A stretch of 64,000 nucleotides of DNA from Rhyzopertha dominica (lineage: Eukaryota; Arthropoda; Insecta; Coleoptera; Bostrichidae): the NCBI GenBank assembly GCA_025024175.1, contig QCXZ01000064.1:61773325-61837324 (forward strand). Reading direction: 5' to 3'. Positions within the stretch are counted from its first letter, which is position 1, and every line of letters begins with the position of its first letter. A model generated the notes under the pieces. That model had not been told where the DNA came from, did not search any database, and saw only the letters and a list, made by a program, of their open reading frames with translations. The translations under genes were made by a program, and so were the position numbers. Below are positions 45,531 to 56,600 of the stretch, piece after piece.

Positions 45531-46944
45531 TGATACATTGCTAAATATCAAAGTTTGATCAATAAAAACAAATTTTTGAAGATATTTTCTGAGAAACTCG
45601 TCACGTGTTGATACAATATGAGACATCTCACATAAATATCTTCTATTTTGTGTTTTTTTTTTCTTTGGAACGGAAGCCCAGTAATTTTATTTTGCTTAAA
45701 GGTGGTAGGCTCATATCTATTTTTTGTTGTTTTGAAAGTTTTGGCAAGTAACTAATGTAATATATTCCTTTCTTCTCTAGAGCGAATAGATTTCTGATCC
45801 TATTTGCTTTTTAATTTCTGGAGGTCGATCTTTTGTTAAAGGAGCTTTTCGCTGTAATGCAGGCTTATTTAAAAATCCTAAAAATATTATATTATTTAAT
45901 ATATGCTACATACACTGCCTCCCAATAACTTACGTGTAACCTCTTGTGGTATCGCTTTGAAGAAATATTTTTTTAGATGAAAACGTACTAGGAAAATTCA
46001 TTAAAAATATTTTGAATATGAGGCGTATTTGACATCATGTAACAAATAATCGCAAATAAATCAAAATATTCAAATAAAATATAGGTGGAATCTCTGTATA
46101 ATTACCTAAAAGTTTGGCTACAACATTTTTTCTCTGGTTGCCATGGTAACGACACCACAAAGCAAAATAACTTCGAAACTTCTTGATCCAAAAAAAATTG
46201 AATTTTATGAACAAAATTCTTTTAAGAGTTATACATTTAGCAGAACATTTATAAGGTAATTCTAAACCTTTGGAAAATTGAACACTTTTTATGTATAATT
46301 AAAAATAGTGACGTTACAGGGATAAGAAGATATCGCTAAATCTCGGTTTCTTTTCAAAATACCTAGTAAAACATCCAAGGGCACATTAAATTATGCTCAC
46401 AAAACTGCAAATCTTTCTCCATTTAACCTTCCGTTTCCGGTAGTTTAGGACAACATCCTGTATAGTGAGGTACCGTAAAACAAATGAAATTCAACGATCC
46501 TTAAAGTTGTACCCCGATGAAATCTAATATCATGACTCGTTTTTAATAAATTCCCGTGACTACCATCGAAGTGCACACACATCAAATTTTTTGTGTAATG
46601 CTCGTCCACCGGTTTTTGCTCGTATCCATGGAAACGCAGACAAAAAAACACCCGAGTTCGTCACGTAGCTACGCTTTGCGTATGCTATTGACGAAGGTCA
46701 GTACATTTTCGGCGCTCCAATTAACAGTGCGTTCGGTTATTAATTTGATTGCAGTGACGCTTTAGTCGGTTTTTGATCAAAAAGTGACTTTTGATAGTGA
46801 TTGTGCGGTCCTAAAGACTTGCAGGGTAAAACTGTCGTGGTCGTTTGCCTAGTAAGGCGGTTTTTGGAAAAATTGTTAAGGTAGGATGATTTTGAATTTC
46901 AATTTCGCTTGCGCGGTAACAGTTAGGTACCAATGGCGTTTATA
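45531..46944. other. ZP intron, no recognised gene
   Basis: AT-rich, with a GC-richer stretch at about 46560-46760. A single TACAGGATG-like transposon end on the minus strand near 46450 has no identified partner. Confidence 0.3.
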
Positions 46945-49169
46945 CAGGGTGATTTTTTGAAAACTTCACACCTTAAATAGCTTTATATATAGCAAAAGTT
47001 TAAAAATTTGCAAAAACAGGTAAACTTTTGTTTGCAGCGGGACAACTTTCGAGATAATTTTTTAATGGATAGCGCTTACTCTCTAAGCAGGGTAGACACC
47101 CCTTTAAAAATTTTAAATGGAACTATCCATCTTGTGATACATCATTTGAAAGCTTATTTCACAAAGAGTCTGGCCATGTAATTAGTTTTACCACGTTTAA
47201 CTTATTGACGGGGTAATAGATTAATAGTGCCTACGAAACAGGTTGCTTATTAAATTGAATATTTTGGACTCTTCAACAAAATGTATTTTATTTTAGAGCG
47301 GAAATAAAATTTGTCCTTACGAGAACCCAAAATTTAAACAAACAACTTGTAAAAAATATGACACTTAAAAAACTCCCAGAATACTGAAAATTTTCTTTTA
47401 ACATTATTATTAACATTAAAGTATTTATCATGTAATTTTTTAGAAAGTCCATGTCCACGAAAAAGAAAAATTATTTATTTGTAACTCCAAAAACAGTGTG
47501 AACAAAACCATAGAAATTCAAACCTTACAATAGATTCTCAAAATGTGCACCACCTCTTTCCATACAATAATACAGACGGTTCTCGAACTCCTGCTGCACT
47601 TTTCGGAAAGTTTCAGGTGGAATCCTCCTGCACTCGTTAATAATTCTTTCTCGCAGATCGTCCAGGCTAGTAGGTTGTGTTTTGTAAACCACAGATTTTA
47701 AATGACCCCATAGAAAGAAATCTAAAGCAGTCAAATCGGGTGATCGTGGCGGGCATTCAATTGTTCCACGCCTACCAATCCAGTGAAGAGGAAATCTATG
47801 ATTTAACCAATTTCGCACATTAATGGCGTAATGCGGTGGGGCTCCATCATGTTGGTAAAACAATTCGTATTCATCCAACATTGGATTTCCTTTAGGGTCA
47901 CGTTGGTTTTCTAATTGTTCTGTGATTAAAGGATCAATAACGTTATCAAGTAATTCTAAATACATTCCCCCATTTAGCGTCCCATCAATGAAAATTGGAC
48001 CTACAATTGCGTTGCCAAGTATTCCAGCCCAGACGTTCAGCTTCTGAGGAACTTGTGTATGACCTTCTCGAAAAATATAAGGATCTTCGTCACTCCAGTA
48101 CCTGACGTTATGTTTATTTACAGAGCAGTTCAAAAAAATGTGCATTCATCACTGAAGCAGATATTGTTTATTAGATTTGGATTTACTATAATCTTTTCTG
48201 TCATAATTTCGCAAAATTGCAGTCTTCTATCGAAGTCATCTTCGCCGAGTTCCTGGAGAGTTTTCATCTTATAGGGATGGAATTTGTGCAGTTTTGTAAC
48301 TTTCCTTACAGATGAATAAGCAAGTCCAGTGGCTGTAGAAATGTTACGCAAAGAGCTAGTTGGATCCATTGCAAAATGACCAAGTACTTCAAGTTGGGCC
48401 ATTTCATCAACGACTGTATTCCCTGCCCTTTTTTTGTTTATTACAGATCCAGTGTCTTGAAATTTCTGCACGAGATCGAGAATGTACCTAGCGTCAACAT
48501 TTTTATCGGAGTGCCGTTCGTTAAACACCCTTGCTGACGCATGAGCACAGCTATGCTCAGCACCGTAAATAAAAATTATTTCTACCCTTTCGGCAGTTGA
48601 ATAAACGTCGTGCCAAAGAAGTAGCCAAAAAGTTGAAACAAAAAATTGGAAACACAAAGTAGATAATTATTTAGCCAATTCAGTATAAACTGTCGAGTTG
48701 CAATATCAAGTAATGTCGAAAGAAAATTTTAAGTATTTTTGGCATTTTGCTTAGGTGTAACAATTATTTTTTAACAAGTTTTTTTAGGCTTAAGTAAGGA
48801 CAATTTTTATTGTAACTGCAAGACAATAAATTTTGTTAAAAAAAGTCCAAAATATTCCATTTTATAAGCCACTTGCTACAATGCACTTTTTGACCCACTA
48901 CCCCGTCAATGGATAAAAAATAGTAAAACTAATTACATGGCAAAACTCCTTGTGTAATAAGCTTTTAAATGATGTATCGTAAGATGGGTAGTTTCATTTA
49001 AAGTTTTTGAAGGGGTGTCTACCCCGCTAAGAGGGTAAGCGCTATCCATTAAAAACTTATCTCAAAAGTTGTCCCCCTGCAAACAAAAATTTACCTGTTT
49101 TTGCAAATTTTTAAATTTTTCCTCTATTTAAAGTTATTTAAGGTGTGAAGTTTTCAAAAAATCACCTGG
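46945..49169 (-). mobile_element. DD41D mariner-type transposon, copy 2 (inverted relative to copy 1)
   Basis: Same family as 34579-36873 and very similar across its length, but in the opposite orientation. The left end CAGGGTGATTTTTTGAAAAC follows TA (46943-46944). The right end is mutated (ATCACCTGGTA in place of ATCACCCTGTA). The long ~450-bp terminal repeats are present. At ~2225 bp it is ~70 bp shorter than copy 1, largely because of a deletion over the transposase start. Confidence 0.9.
47525..48610 (-). pseudogene. DD41D transposase, copy 2, start lost and one frameshift
   Basis: The minus strand reads VYSTAERVEIIFIYGAEHSC, NKKRAGNTVVDEMAQLEVLG (intact where copy 1 has an extra A), CFSDECTFF, then after a frameshift FLNCSVNKHNVRYWSDEDP through QHDGAPPHYAI and CPPRSPDLTALDFFLWG to the stop. 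The frameshift lies in a run of seven T (five in copy 1). About 70 bp present in copy 1 around the start codon is missing, so no start methionine remains. Confidence 0.9.
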
Positions 49170-49369
49170 TATACTGTGCCTTTAATGTTTATTGATAGTT
49201 TGGCTAAAGAACATGGTCACACCATTAATAAGTTGTATTCGCATAATATTTATCGTCCTCAATAACGCCCAATTGTGCATGGGTAGTTATGTTTTAAAGG
49301 AACTTGTTTAAACGACAAGAAAAGGTAAAGCTCACGCATCAAATAACGTGTGAACGCAGGTAAATTGTC

Positions 49370-49790
49370 ACTTTTTCCTCCTCCAGCTCGCTCCAANCGC
49401 ACAAAAAACTGGACCTAACGATTCAATTTCGTGAACAATGCCTCCAACAATAAACAGCTCGTACAAAACGCGTTACCATCTGCCCCAGGGGCAGGCCGCA
49501 GCGTCCCAACAAAAGATAATTCGAGATAACAAGCCACTCATTGTCGAACAAAACATTTTTTCCGCGACACTCTCCTATAAAATGAAGNCATTCACGGCGT
49601 GGAAAAAACGCTTCCACGCCGTTAACGTGAAATTAAACAGCGGGACGCTCATGATCCGGCGTTTTCGTGACTCCGGGTTGTTACTCTCGGTTTTTTCTTT
49701 CGGTATTAGCTATCGAGTGTTTTTCGGCTATTCGCGGAGGCGCAAAACCCTGGAAATAAACGTGATGCCATAAGCGGCTTGTTTGGTGGG
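49370..49790. other. GC-richer unassigned block with a perfect hairpin
   Basis: This block stands out from the AT-rich intron. It includes overlapping ORFs of 64 and 111 codons without family resemblance and two Ns. It contains the 11-bp perfect stem described separately. It could be an enhancer-like or structured element. Confidence 0.35.
49594..49622. repeat. Perfect 11-bp stem with 7-nt loop
   Basis: ACGGCGTGGAA, loop AAAACGC, TTCCACGCCGT. It is G+C-rich in an AT-rich intron and followed by GTTAACGTGAA, which loosely extends the symmetry of the preceding TTCAC. Confidence 0.8.
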
Positions 49791-50928
49791 ATATTTGCCT
49801 TTGCATAAAGGCCAAGGTTGTTAATTCCATGTCTGGACTGGGTAATATGTTATTTGTCGAAGCAGAACTGCATGTAGTCGTTTTATGTCTGATATCAGTT
49901 ATTATGTTTTATTAATTGGCATTTGTAACATGAAGTTGTAATTTCAAGATTNAACAAAGCGATAGTTTGATATTTAATGCTACGTATTCTTTCCAAAATG
50001 TTTGAAGATTATATTACTAATTGGTATTTGCTAAATCCAGTAATTAGATATGATCAATGCATGTAATCTTCAACTCTTTCATTATGCTTGCAGTGTGTTA
50101 GTTATTTGGGTTATTATAATCCATTAGCAAGCATATTTTTGCATTATTAATCAACTGGAAGTTGAATCTGTTAAAGAAGTTGCACATTCGTTAACATTTA
50201 TAAAAAAATTGCGCTTGATTACATTTCTGGGTTTTAAAAAAAGTGAAATCATACGAGAATTTCAGTTGTAATTTTCCAATTTCCAAATCTTGTTACAATT
50301 TATGAAGAGTTTTCTTATTATATGCTAAGAGTAATCAAAATTCTCAAAATAGTTTTTTCCAAAAAAAAGTTGTTATGACACATTGACACCTTGTATCTAG
50401 TTAGCCAAGTAGTTATGGGGCTATGTCTATATGAAAAAAATCTTCCTATTTTTAGTCATAGAATACGTAATTAAATTCTTGCGCGCTGTATACTTGATGG
50501 AGCTTTAAATTCTTTAACTCCTACCACATATCGCTTTCATGGCCAAATTCACGAACGTTTTTCGATTTTACTAACAATAGACTGGTTACTAGTCAGAATA
50601 GGTTTCGTTAAATGAACTATAAACTATAATAATTAAAAAAAATGTATTTTGTCGAATATTTAAAATATGGTACGACGTTGCTTTAAACATTCCTTGAATA
50701 GATATTATTATCAGTTCATTTTAATGAGCTGTACTGTGATAAGTTAATTTTGATCAGTAACTTGAATAACTATAAGAATAACTTTCACGTTATATGAATA
50801 TCACCTTGATTTCAAAACGCTTTTAATAATGGTTAGTGATATTAAAGTTTTTCTTGTAAGTATGCTGGTTTAACTTACTTATTAATATTACACCCAGTGA
50901 TTATTAGGTATCAGTAAAATGAATGTAG

Positions 50929-51769
50929 GTTTCTAAATCATTTGAACAGTCAAAATCCCGACATAAAAATTACTATGGAATTAGAAAGCAATGGTAGTTT
51001 ACCTTTCTTGGATGTAAAAATTTACAGAACAAACACTGGACAGTTAAGACACAAGGTTTAGAGAAAACCAACACACACAGACAGATATTTACATGCCACA
51101 TCTCACCACCCTCCTTCTCAAAAGAATAGTCTTATTAGGACGTTATTTGTTAGAGCACAAAGGATATCAGACGAAAGTTCTGTACAAAAAGAAATATATT
51201 ATCTTAAATCAGCGCTAATGAGAAATGGTTATAGTAGTAAGAATATTTGGTCAGTTTTTAATAAAAGTGCTCATCCAAATCAAGTAAATTCTCAGCCACG
51301 ACAAAGTAAATTGAAGTTGAGTTTGCCTTATGTACAAGGCCTTTCGGAAAAATTAAAGAGGATGCTTAGAAAACATGATATTTTAGTTGCTGATAGTACA
51401 TATAATAAGTTAGATAAAATTTTAAGTTCTACTAAAGATAAAGTACATTTAGAGAGTGAAGGTGTTTACAAAATTACTTGTTCTTGCGGAAAGTGTTACA
51501 TAGGTCAAACAAAAAGAAAAGTTGGTACGCGTTTGAAAGAACACATACGTGCTACTAGGTTGCAACAGATAGATAAATCTTCAGTAGCTGAACACTCATA
51601 TTTGACTAGACACATGATTGATTTTGATAAAACAAAAATTTTACATAGAGAAAAATATTATCACAAACGTCTAATAAAAGAAGCTATAGAAATTTGTAGG
51701 AATACTAATAATTTTAATAGGGATTGTGGAAATTATGAGTTAGGTGACATTTGGAAGGCTATTTTGTAG
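50929..51769 (+). pseudogene. 3' half of a Penelope-like element, GIY-YIG intact, single nonsense codon
   Basis: A frame opens at FLNHLNSQNPDIKITMELES, passes LPFLDVKIYRTNTGQ, has one TAG at 51059-51061 (RHKV-stop-RKPTHTDRYL), and then runs open to TAG at 51767-51769. Included are KSALMRNGYSSKNIW, GVYKITCSCGKCYIGQTKRK, TRLKEHIRATR, AEHSYLTRHMIDFDKTKILH and a terminal NFNRDCGNYEL. This is the region after the RT core plus the complete GIY-YIG nuclease and C-terminus of an athena/Penelope-type element. The RT core is absent upstream. It is the best preserved Penelope copy in the window. Confidence 0.85.
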
Positions 51770-53494
51770 TAGTAGTTCGTGTATATTTAGTAGGTAGGTA
51801 GTTCCTTTTTCATCGTTAGGTTCCTTTTTTATCAGGTTGGCACGTTGTTTCTATGACGTCTCGCTTCCTTGGTGATTTGTTTATTTACTTTCAAAATTTT
51901 GTTTGAACTTGTGTCAGGCAAATTTTGAGGTTCTTCGTCTTTGACAAAGATTACAGGTGTAATTGAAACGTCAGACTATTAATTTTTTGTCAGTGTTTTT
52001 CAAGAGACAGCGATCTATCCGACAAAATATTATCTTATTACACTAGGGAAAGATGCTAAATCTTATAAATAGGAAAAACCAATAAATTATTTTTTTATGA
52101 TAAATAAAACAGTATTTATTGCCTAAATGTTATTTAGTAATACTGTTCTCTATATGTTTGTACTTTAACAGACATTCTTTTTTATTTTCAAACGCGCCCA
52201 CATGAAGACATGAGGAACAGTTTTAGTATACCAAAGCGAAGGTCGAAATAAACCGGTTCATAATATCTTCGCAAACAAACTAAATGTCAGCTTGTTTGGC
52301 GTAACATGAATTTTAACGTAGAATCACTCGTAAATTTAGATCAGAATCGTTTCACCTAACTAGCTATGTAAAGTTTATTTCATAGCTCACTAGCTTTTTT
52401 TGTTAGAGCAACTTTAATGTGTTGAGAACAGTTTCAACAAAATTTGGCGCACCTATATTTTGGGCTGCAACTTTTTAAGAGGTAAATCTATTTTAGTTTT
52501 TAAAGGCCCACATTTAAAACAAAATAAAATTTCTATTAAACTGCGGCGAACAATATAGTTTTTGAAAATAAATAAAGATATTAAGGTGCTACTAATCAAT
52601 CAGAATTCTAAACTGGGTTAATTCTTAGGAATAAGCTGCGGTGTTCAAGTCATTCCAACAAATTTTTGTTCGCGATTTTATAAATGATCATCTCACAGAA
52701 GATAATATTGTATAAACAATAGCTTGCCTATCTTTGTATGGTGTTCCTTTTTGCTTTGGTGTGTTTGCTTATACAACTTCGTGAATTTTAAGTAAAAAAA
52801 GTTACAATGTATTGCTTAATTAGGAACTTATCAATAATATTTATAGGCCCCGAAGTTAGTTATTATTTATTTTTAATCGAATTTTCCTAATACTAAGTTT
52901 TGAATTCTAAATTCTTCGTCTTCGTCTTGGGTTAGTAGTCTTTTTTTACAAGATCCTAGTATATTATCACTCGTACTTTGAATATGATTACATTGATAAA
53001 GATCATTTATCATCTTCGTATCNCCCTTGCAACTTTCCATACTTGAAATCATGTTGAATATAATCAAATTATTGTTTTAAACATCCTATAACCAATTAAT
53101 TTCTGTCAAATTATNATTATTTACAACACATAATTTGTCATCAAGGTACATTTCTATGATACGAGCAATGCCTGCAATGTGAATTCTCAATTTGGAGTAT
53201 ACTTGTTAACCAGTCAGTTAAGCACGTGAAATTTGTCAAGTGAAACTCGACGTTGCCTTGTATGAAAACACACTTTTCTCCGCAATATATCGCCGCCAGC
53301 ATCTACCGCGTTTGCTAATCAACATCCGCTAATCCCATTGTTTCTTCGGCACTGTTAATATTCCCAAACTAGCTTAACCTACCGGCTTTCTATACGGTCA
53401 CTTATCAACCATGATCTAATGGAAAACCGTGATTTCAATACACCAGGAAGGTAAACCACGGAATTTTCTCTTTTGTCAGCGACAATAGACTTAC
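51770..53494. other. ZP intron with one unassigned ORF
   Basis: AT-rich. A 64-codon minus-strand frame (52873-53067) is preceded by a possible acceptor (TTTCAAG), ends LLTQDEDEEFRIQNLVLGKF and has AATAAA within 20 bp of its stop. It could be a terminal exon of an unrecognised nested transcript or an alternative end of the ZP transcript, but nothing confirms it. Confidence 0.3.
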
Positions 53495-53637
53495 TCGACT
53501 TTGAGAGAATCGTTGGTAACGGTGTTGTTCCTTGTGCTGTATCGGCATCTGATGTGGAAGCCTCTGCCTTGGTTGGTTACTAGTTTGAGATGAGGTTGAA
53601 CCACTATGGTGTTGAAGTATTCTATTCCACCGTCATC
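53495..53637 (-). CDS. ZP-domain protein, ZP-N exon
   Basis: A 143-nt exon between acceptor TTGTTCCAG and donor GTCGA|GTAAGT, in phase 0 at the start and phase 2 at the end. It encodes DDGGIEYFNTIVVQPHLKLV, TNQGRGFHIRCRYSTRN and NTVTNDSLKV, the second half of a ZP-N domain (the ..Y.NTIVVQPH..LVT..GR...RC.Y pattern). It was too short and open-ended to stand out as an ORF. It splices in phase to the exon at 43753-44146 (KV-D-LMAADPV). At least one more upstream exon must encode the beginning of ZP-N and was not found. Confidence 0.9.
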
Positions 53638-56600
53638 CTGGAACAAATAAAGGTGTAATAGAATTTGACGTGATATGAATTATTTGCTTCGTAATTAATC
53701 GACAAATGAGAATTTATCATTCATAAATATGAAAGAATTATTTTACATTAGTAATACGTACTAGGTAATGCAACAAACAACTCTTTGGCGGTAAACTTAC
53801 AATATGTATAATAATAAATAGAAAAAACATTAATCTCACATGATCTAATCTTGTGAGTAAAATTTAACATTAAGTAGTTCAACTTCATTAATAATTGTGA
53901 ATAATCATCTTAGTCAGACTGAGTAGGTACATACTAGGTAGCTTTTCTTTAACAACATTTCACAGAACTAACACTTCTGATGTCTATTGGAAGCTGATAA
54001 TACTGGGTGGAGCGTTTCGCTTCACTTCATGGAAGTATCTCCGTTAGTATGAATAAAATTGATCAAAGTCATGTCTTTAATTCTTACGAGACTTCCAAAT
54101 TAGCTGTCTTCGTTTGTTAGCTACAGTAGATTTTCTATTTTTGTGCATTCCTGGATCTTACTATTATTATCATTATTTATAAGGATAGGAATACTCAAAT
54201 TTGGCGCACCTAAGAGGTTTGGAAGCACATGATTAGCAAGGAATTTTGATAATTTTATGACGTTGCAAATCTCAAATCTCATAAGCATATTCTCTTGTTA
54301 TACGGCGCAAAGAATATGTGGTTTTATTGTACCATTACTTATGGACATAGTAGGAAACTTTAATGCCAGGGCAAGAAAGAATTAATTTTATACAGCGGTA
54401 ATATCAACGAGCGAAGAAGTAATACCACAAACACGTGCACAATATATAATAGAGAAAAGAAAAACTAGTAATATACAGGGTGTTTCTTTCTATGTTCTCA
54501 ATGGCCATCTCAGCAACTAGCGGATCTAGATCAAACTTTTACCAAAATAAAAATTACAATTTTATGAGAACACTATTATACACCTTTTGTTTTTTAAATT
54601 GCCCCCATTAGATAATTGTCGAAAACTGATTTTGTCCATTTCTTTAACTGCTCTTAATTCCATTATTATTAGTTCTACAAAAAAAGTGTTGTACCTACAC
54701 AAAAATGTGCCCTTGCTTTTTTTCTGCCGTTTTCAAGTTATACTACAAACTTGTGTTTTTATAAATGGAAGTCATATACTTGGCTATGACTATTGAAAAG
54801 GCTGTTTCTTTTTTAATGATACATATGCTTCCTATTAACTATAATATTTCTTTACTTCCTCTACTAAATCGGCGAAGACAATATCATGTGGTAAATCCAG
54901 CCGACTATATAACTATAAGACTATAAGAAGTGTTTTTACATTTTTTAACGTAGGTCGCCACTAAAGATGACAGCTTAGCTATCGAAATACTTATCTGGCT
55001 TTTAGTATTGTAACGCTCCCGTTTTGCTAATTTAAATTCCCGCTACAGATTGTTTTGTTTGTCATTTGTATGTAGCTAGATCTCCAATATCTGTTGAAAT
55101 CCGTTTTTTCGGGTGCTCTGTCTCTGTTTTTTCTTGCTAGGCACTCCTAAGGTGATTGAGAACATTCGACTACGGGAAGTGATCGCGAATTAATTCTGTG
55201 TGAATTTCACCCATTTCTAGGGATCATAGTCGCAATTTTGTGTTGTTTAAGGGCCAATCGTGTGTTTCCTTTACTTCTTCGTATCTTGATGCCTTTTCGA
55301 TTGAGCCTGTTTCGGTTTTAAACCGGATGAAAAGCACAGACACTTCCAAACAGTTCGTCGTACTACATATTTCATTTTACAACTTGTGAAGCCGCCTAAC
55401 ACCTCAGTAGGTGCATATTTTATTGTTTTCTCGTTGCCCAACCAGCTATTTTAGGGCTTCTTACCCTTGGTTGGGTGTACCGGACATCAGCAAACCATAT
55501 AAGCGAACGTACTCGACGTCTGTGGTGAATTATTCGATAGGGATTTCTAAATTTCGAAGCTGGAAGGAATCTTTCGTGGAAATACATAAGGGCTGTAGTG
55601 ATAGAGGCTATTATCATCCACCTGTCCTAGAGTCGCCTACCCTTGCTAGAGGGGAAGGATCAACCTATGTATTTAAGGTCATATTTTTCCATTTAATTTG
55701 CGTGCTGACGTTGCCAGATTGTTCAGTAAATCTACGGAAGATCGCCGCTGCGTTCCCTTCGCTCCTGCATTTTATTTGTGCGTTAATCTTAGAACTTTTA
55801 TATTCAGCACTTTCTCTGTTAATATCTTATAGAGTGCGGGTATTACTCTGTGTAATTATTTAATTAAGTTGACTTTACCTTCACCCCTTGCTTTAAAATT
55901 GGTTTATATTTAAAGAAAAAAAGTTTGAAAAAAACCGGTGGCAGTATCTTTAGTTGTGGTAAGGTATATTACAGCTACAGTCTTCAAACTCAGTTTCGTT
56001 ATTGTTAGAAAAGCTATATAAATATGAACATCTACGTTTCAAAAACATAATGCCTTTGAGGGTGTTATAGAGGAGACTGTAAAGTAACGAATTTTTCTCT
56101 TCTTGCACATACCATGTCGGCAAAATTTAGCGCATCTAGTTTAATGTTTCACAATGCTGCTCACTCGTCAGCTTGGCGAGTACTACTGTAGCCTTATAGC
56201 CTAAGTTTGTAGTTTTGAAATTATCAAGTTGTCATTCGCTTCAAAGTTGCATAGATTCCGTATACAGTAATGCCGATCTAATGAGCTCAGAAAGTATCTT
56301 ATACGTGCGTCTTTTCAATTTAAACAAAGCGACAACTACCGTTACACCGGTGGGAATATCCGCACAGCAAAAAAATCCTCATTGGCTTCCATAAAACTTG
56401 ATCCAATTTATACAGTGTTCATTTCCTTCAGCCAATCAAGGACCGTTACTCTCATCCAACTATTTTTAGCACGCCATTAAGCCTATCGTCGAATCTTGTC
56501 GTTAAATAAATTGGCGGATCTAAAACACGCTATTCGAACATCCTTTCTGGGTAGATGAGTACGCTGTGTCTTCGTATTGAATGCAAATTAGCCTGCCGTT

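Noticed and set aside
54478..54800. TACAGGGTGTTTC as one end of a Tc1/mariner-type element
   Set aside because: No inverted partner was found within several kilobases.
55010..55863. Possible solo LTR starting TGTAACGCTCCCG, with a 150-codon ORF
   Set aside because: No matching second end, target duplication or protein similarity could be established.
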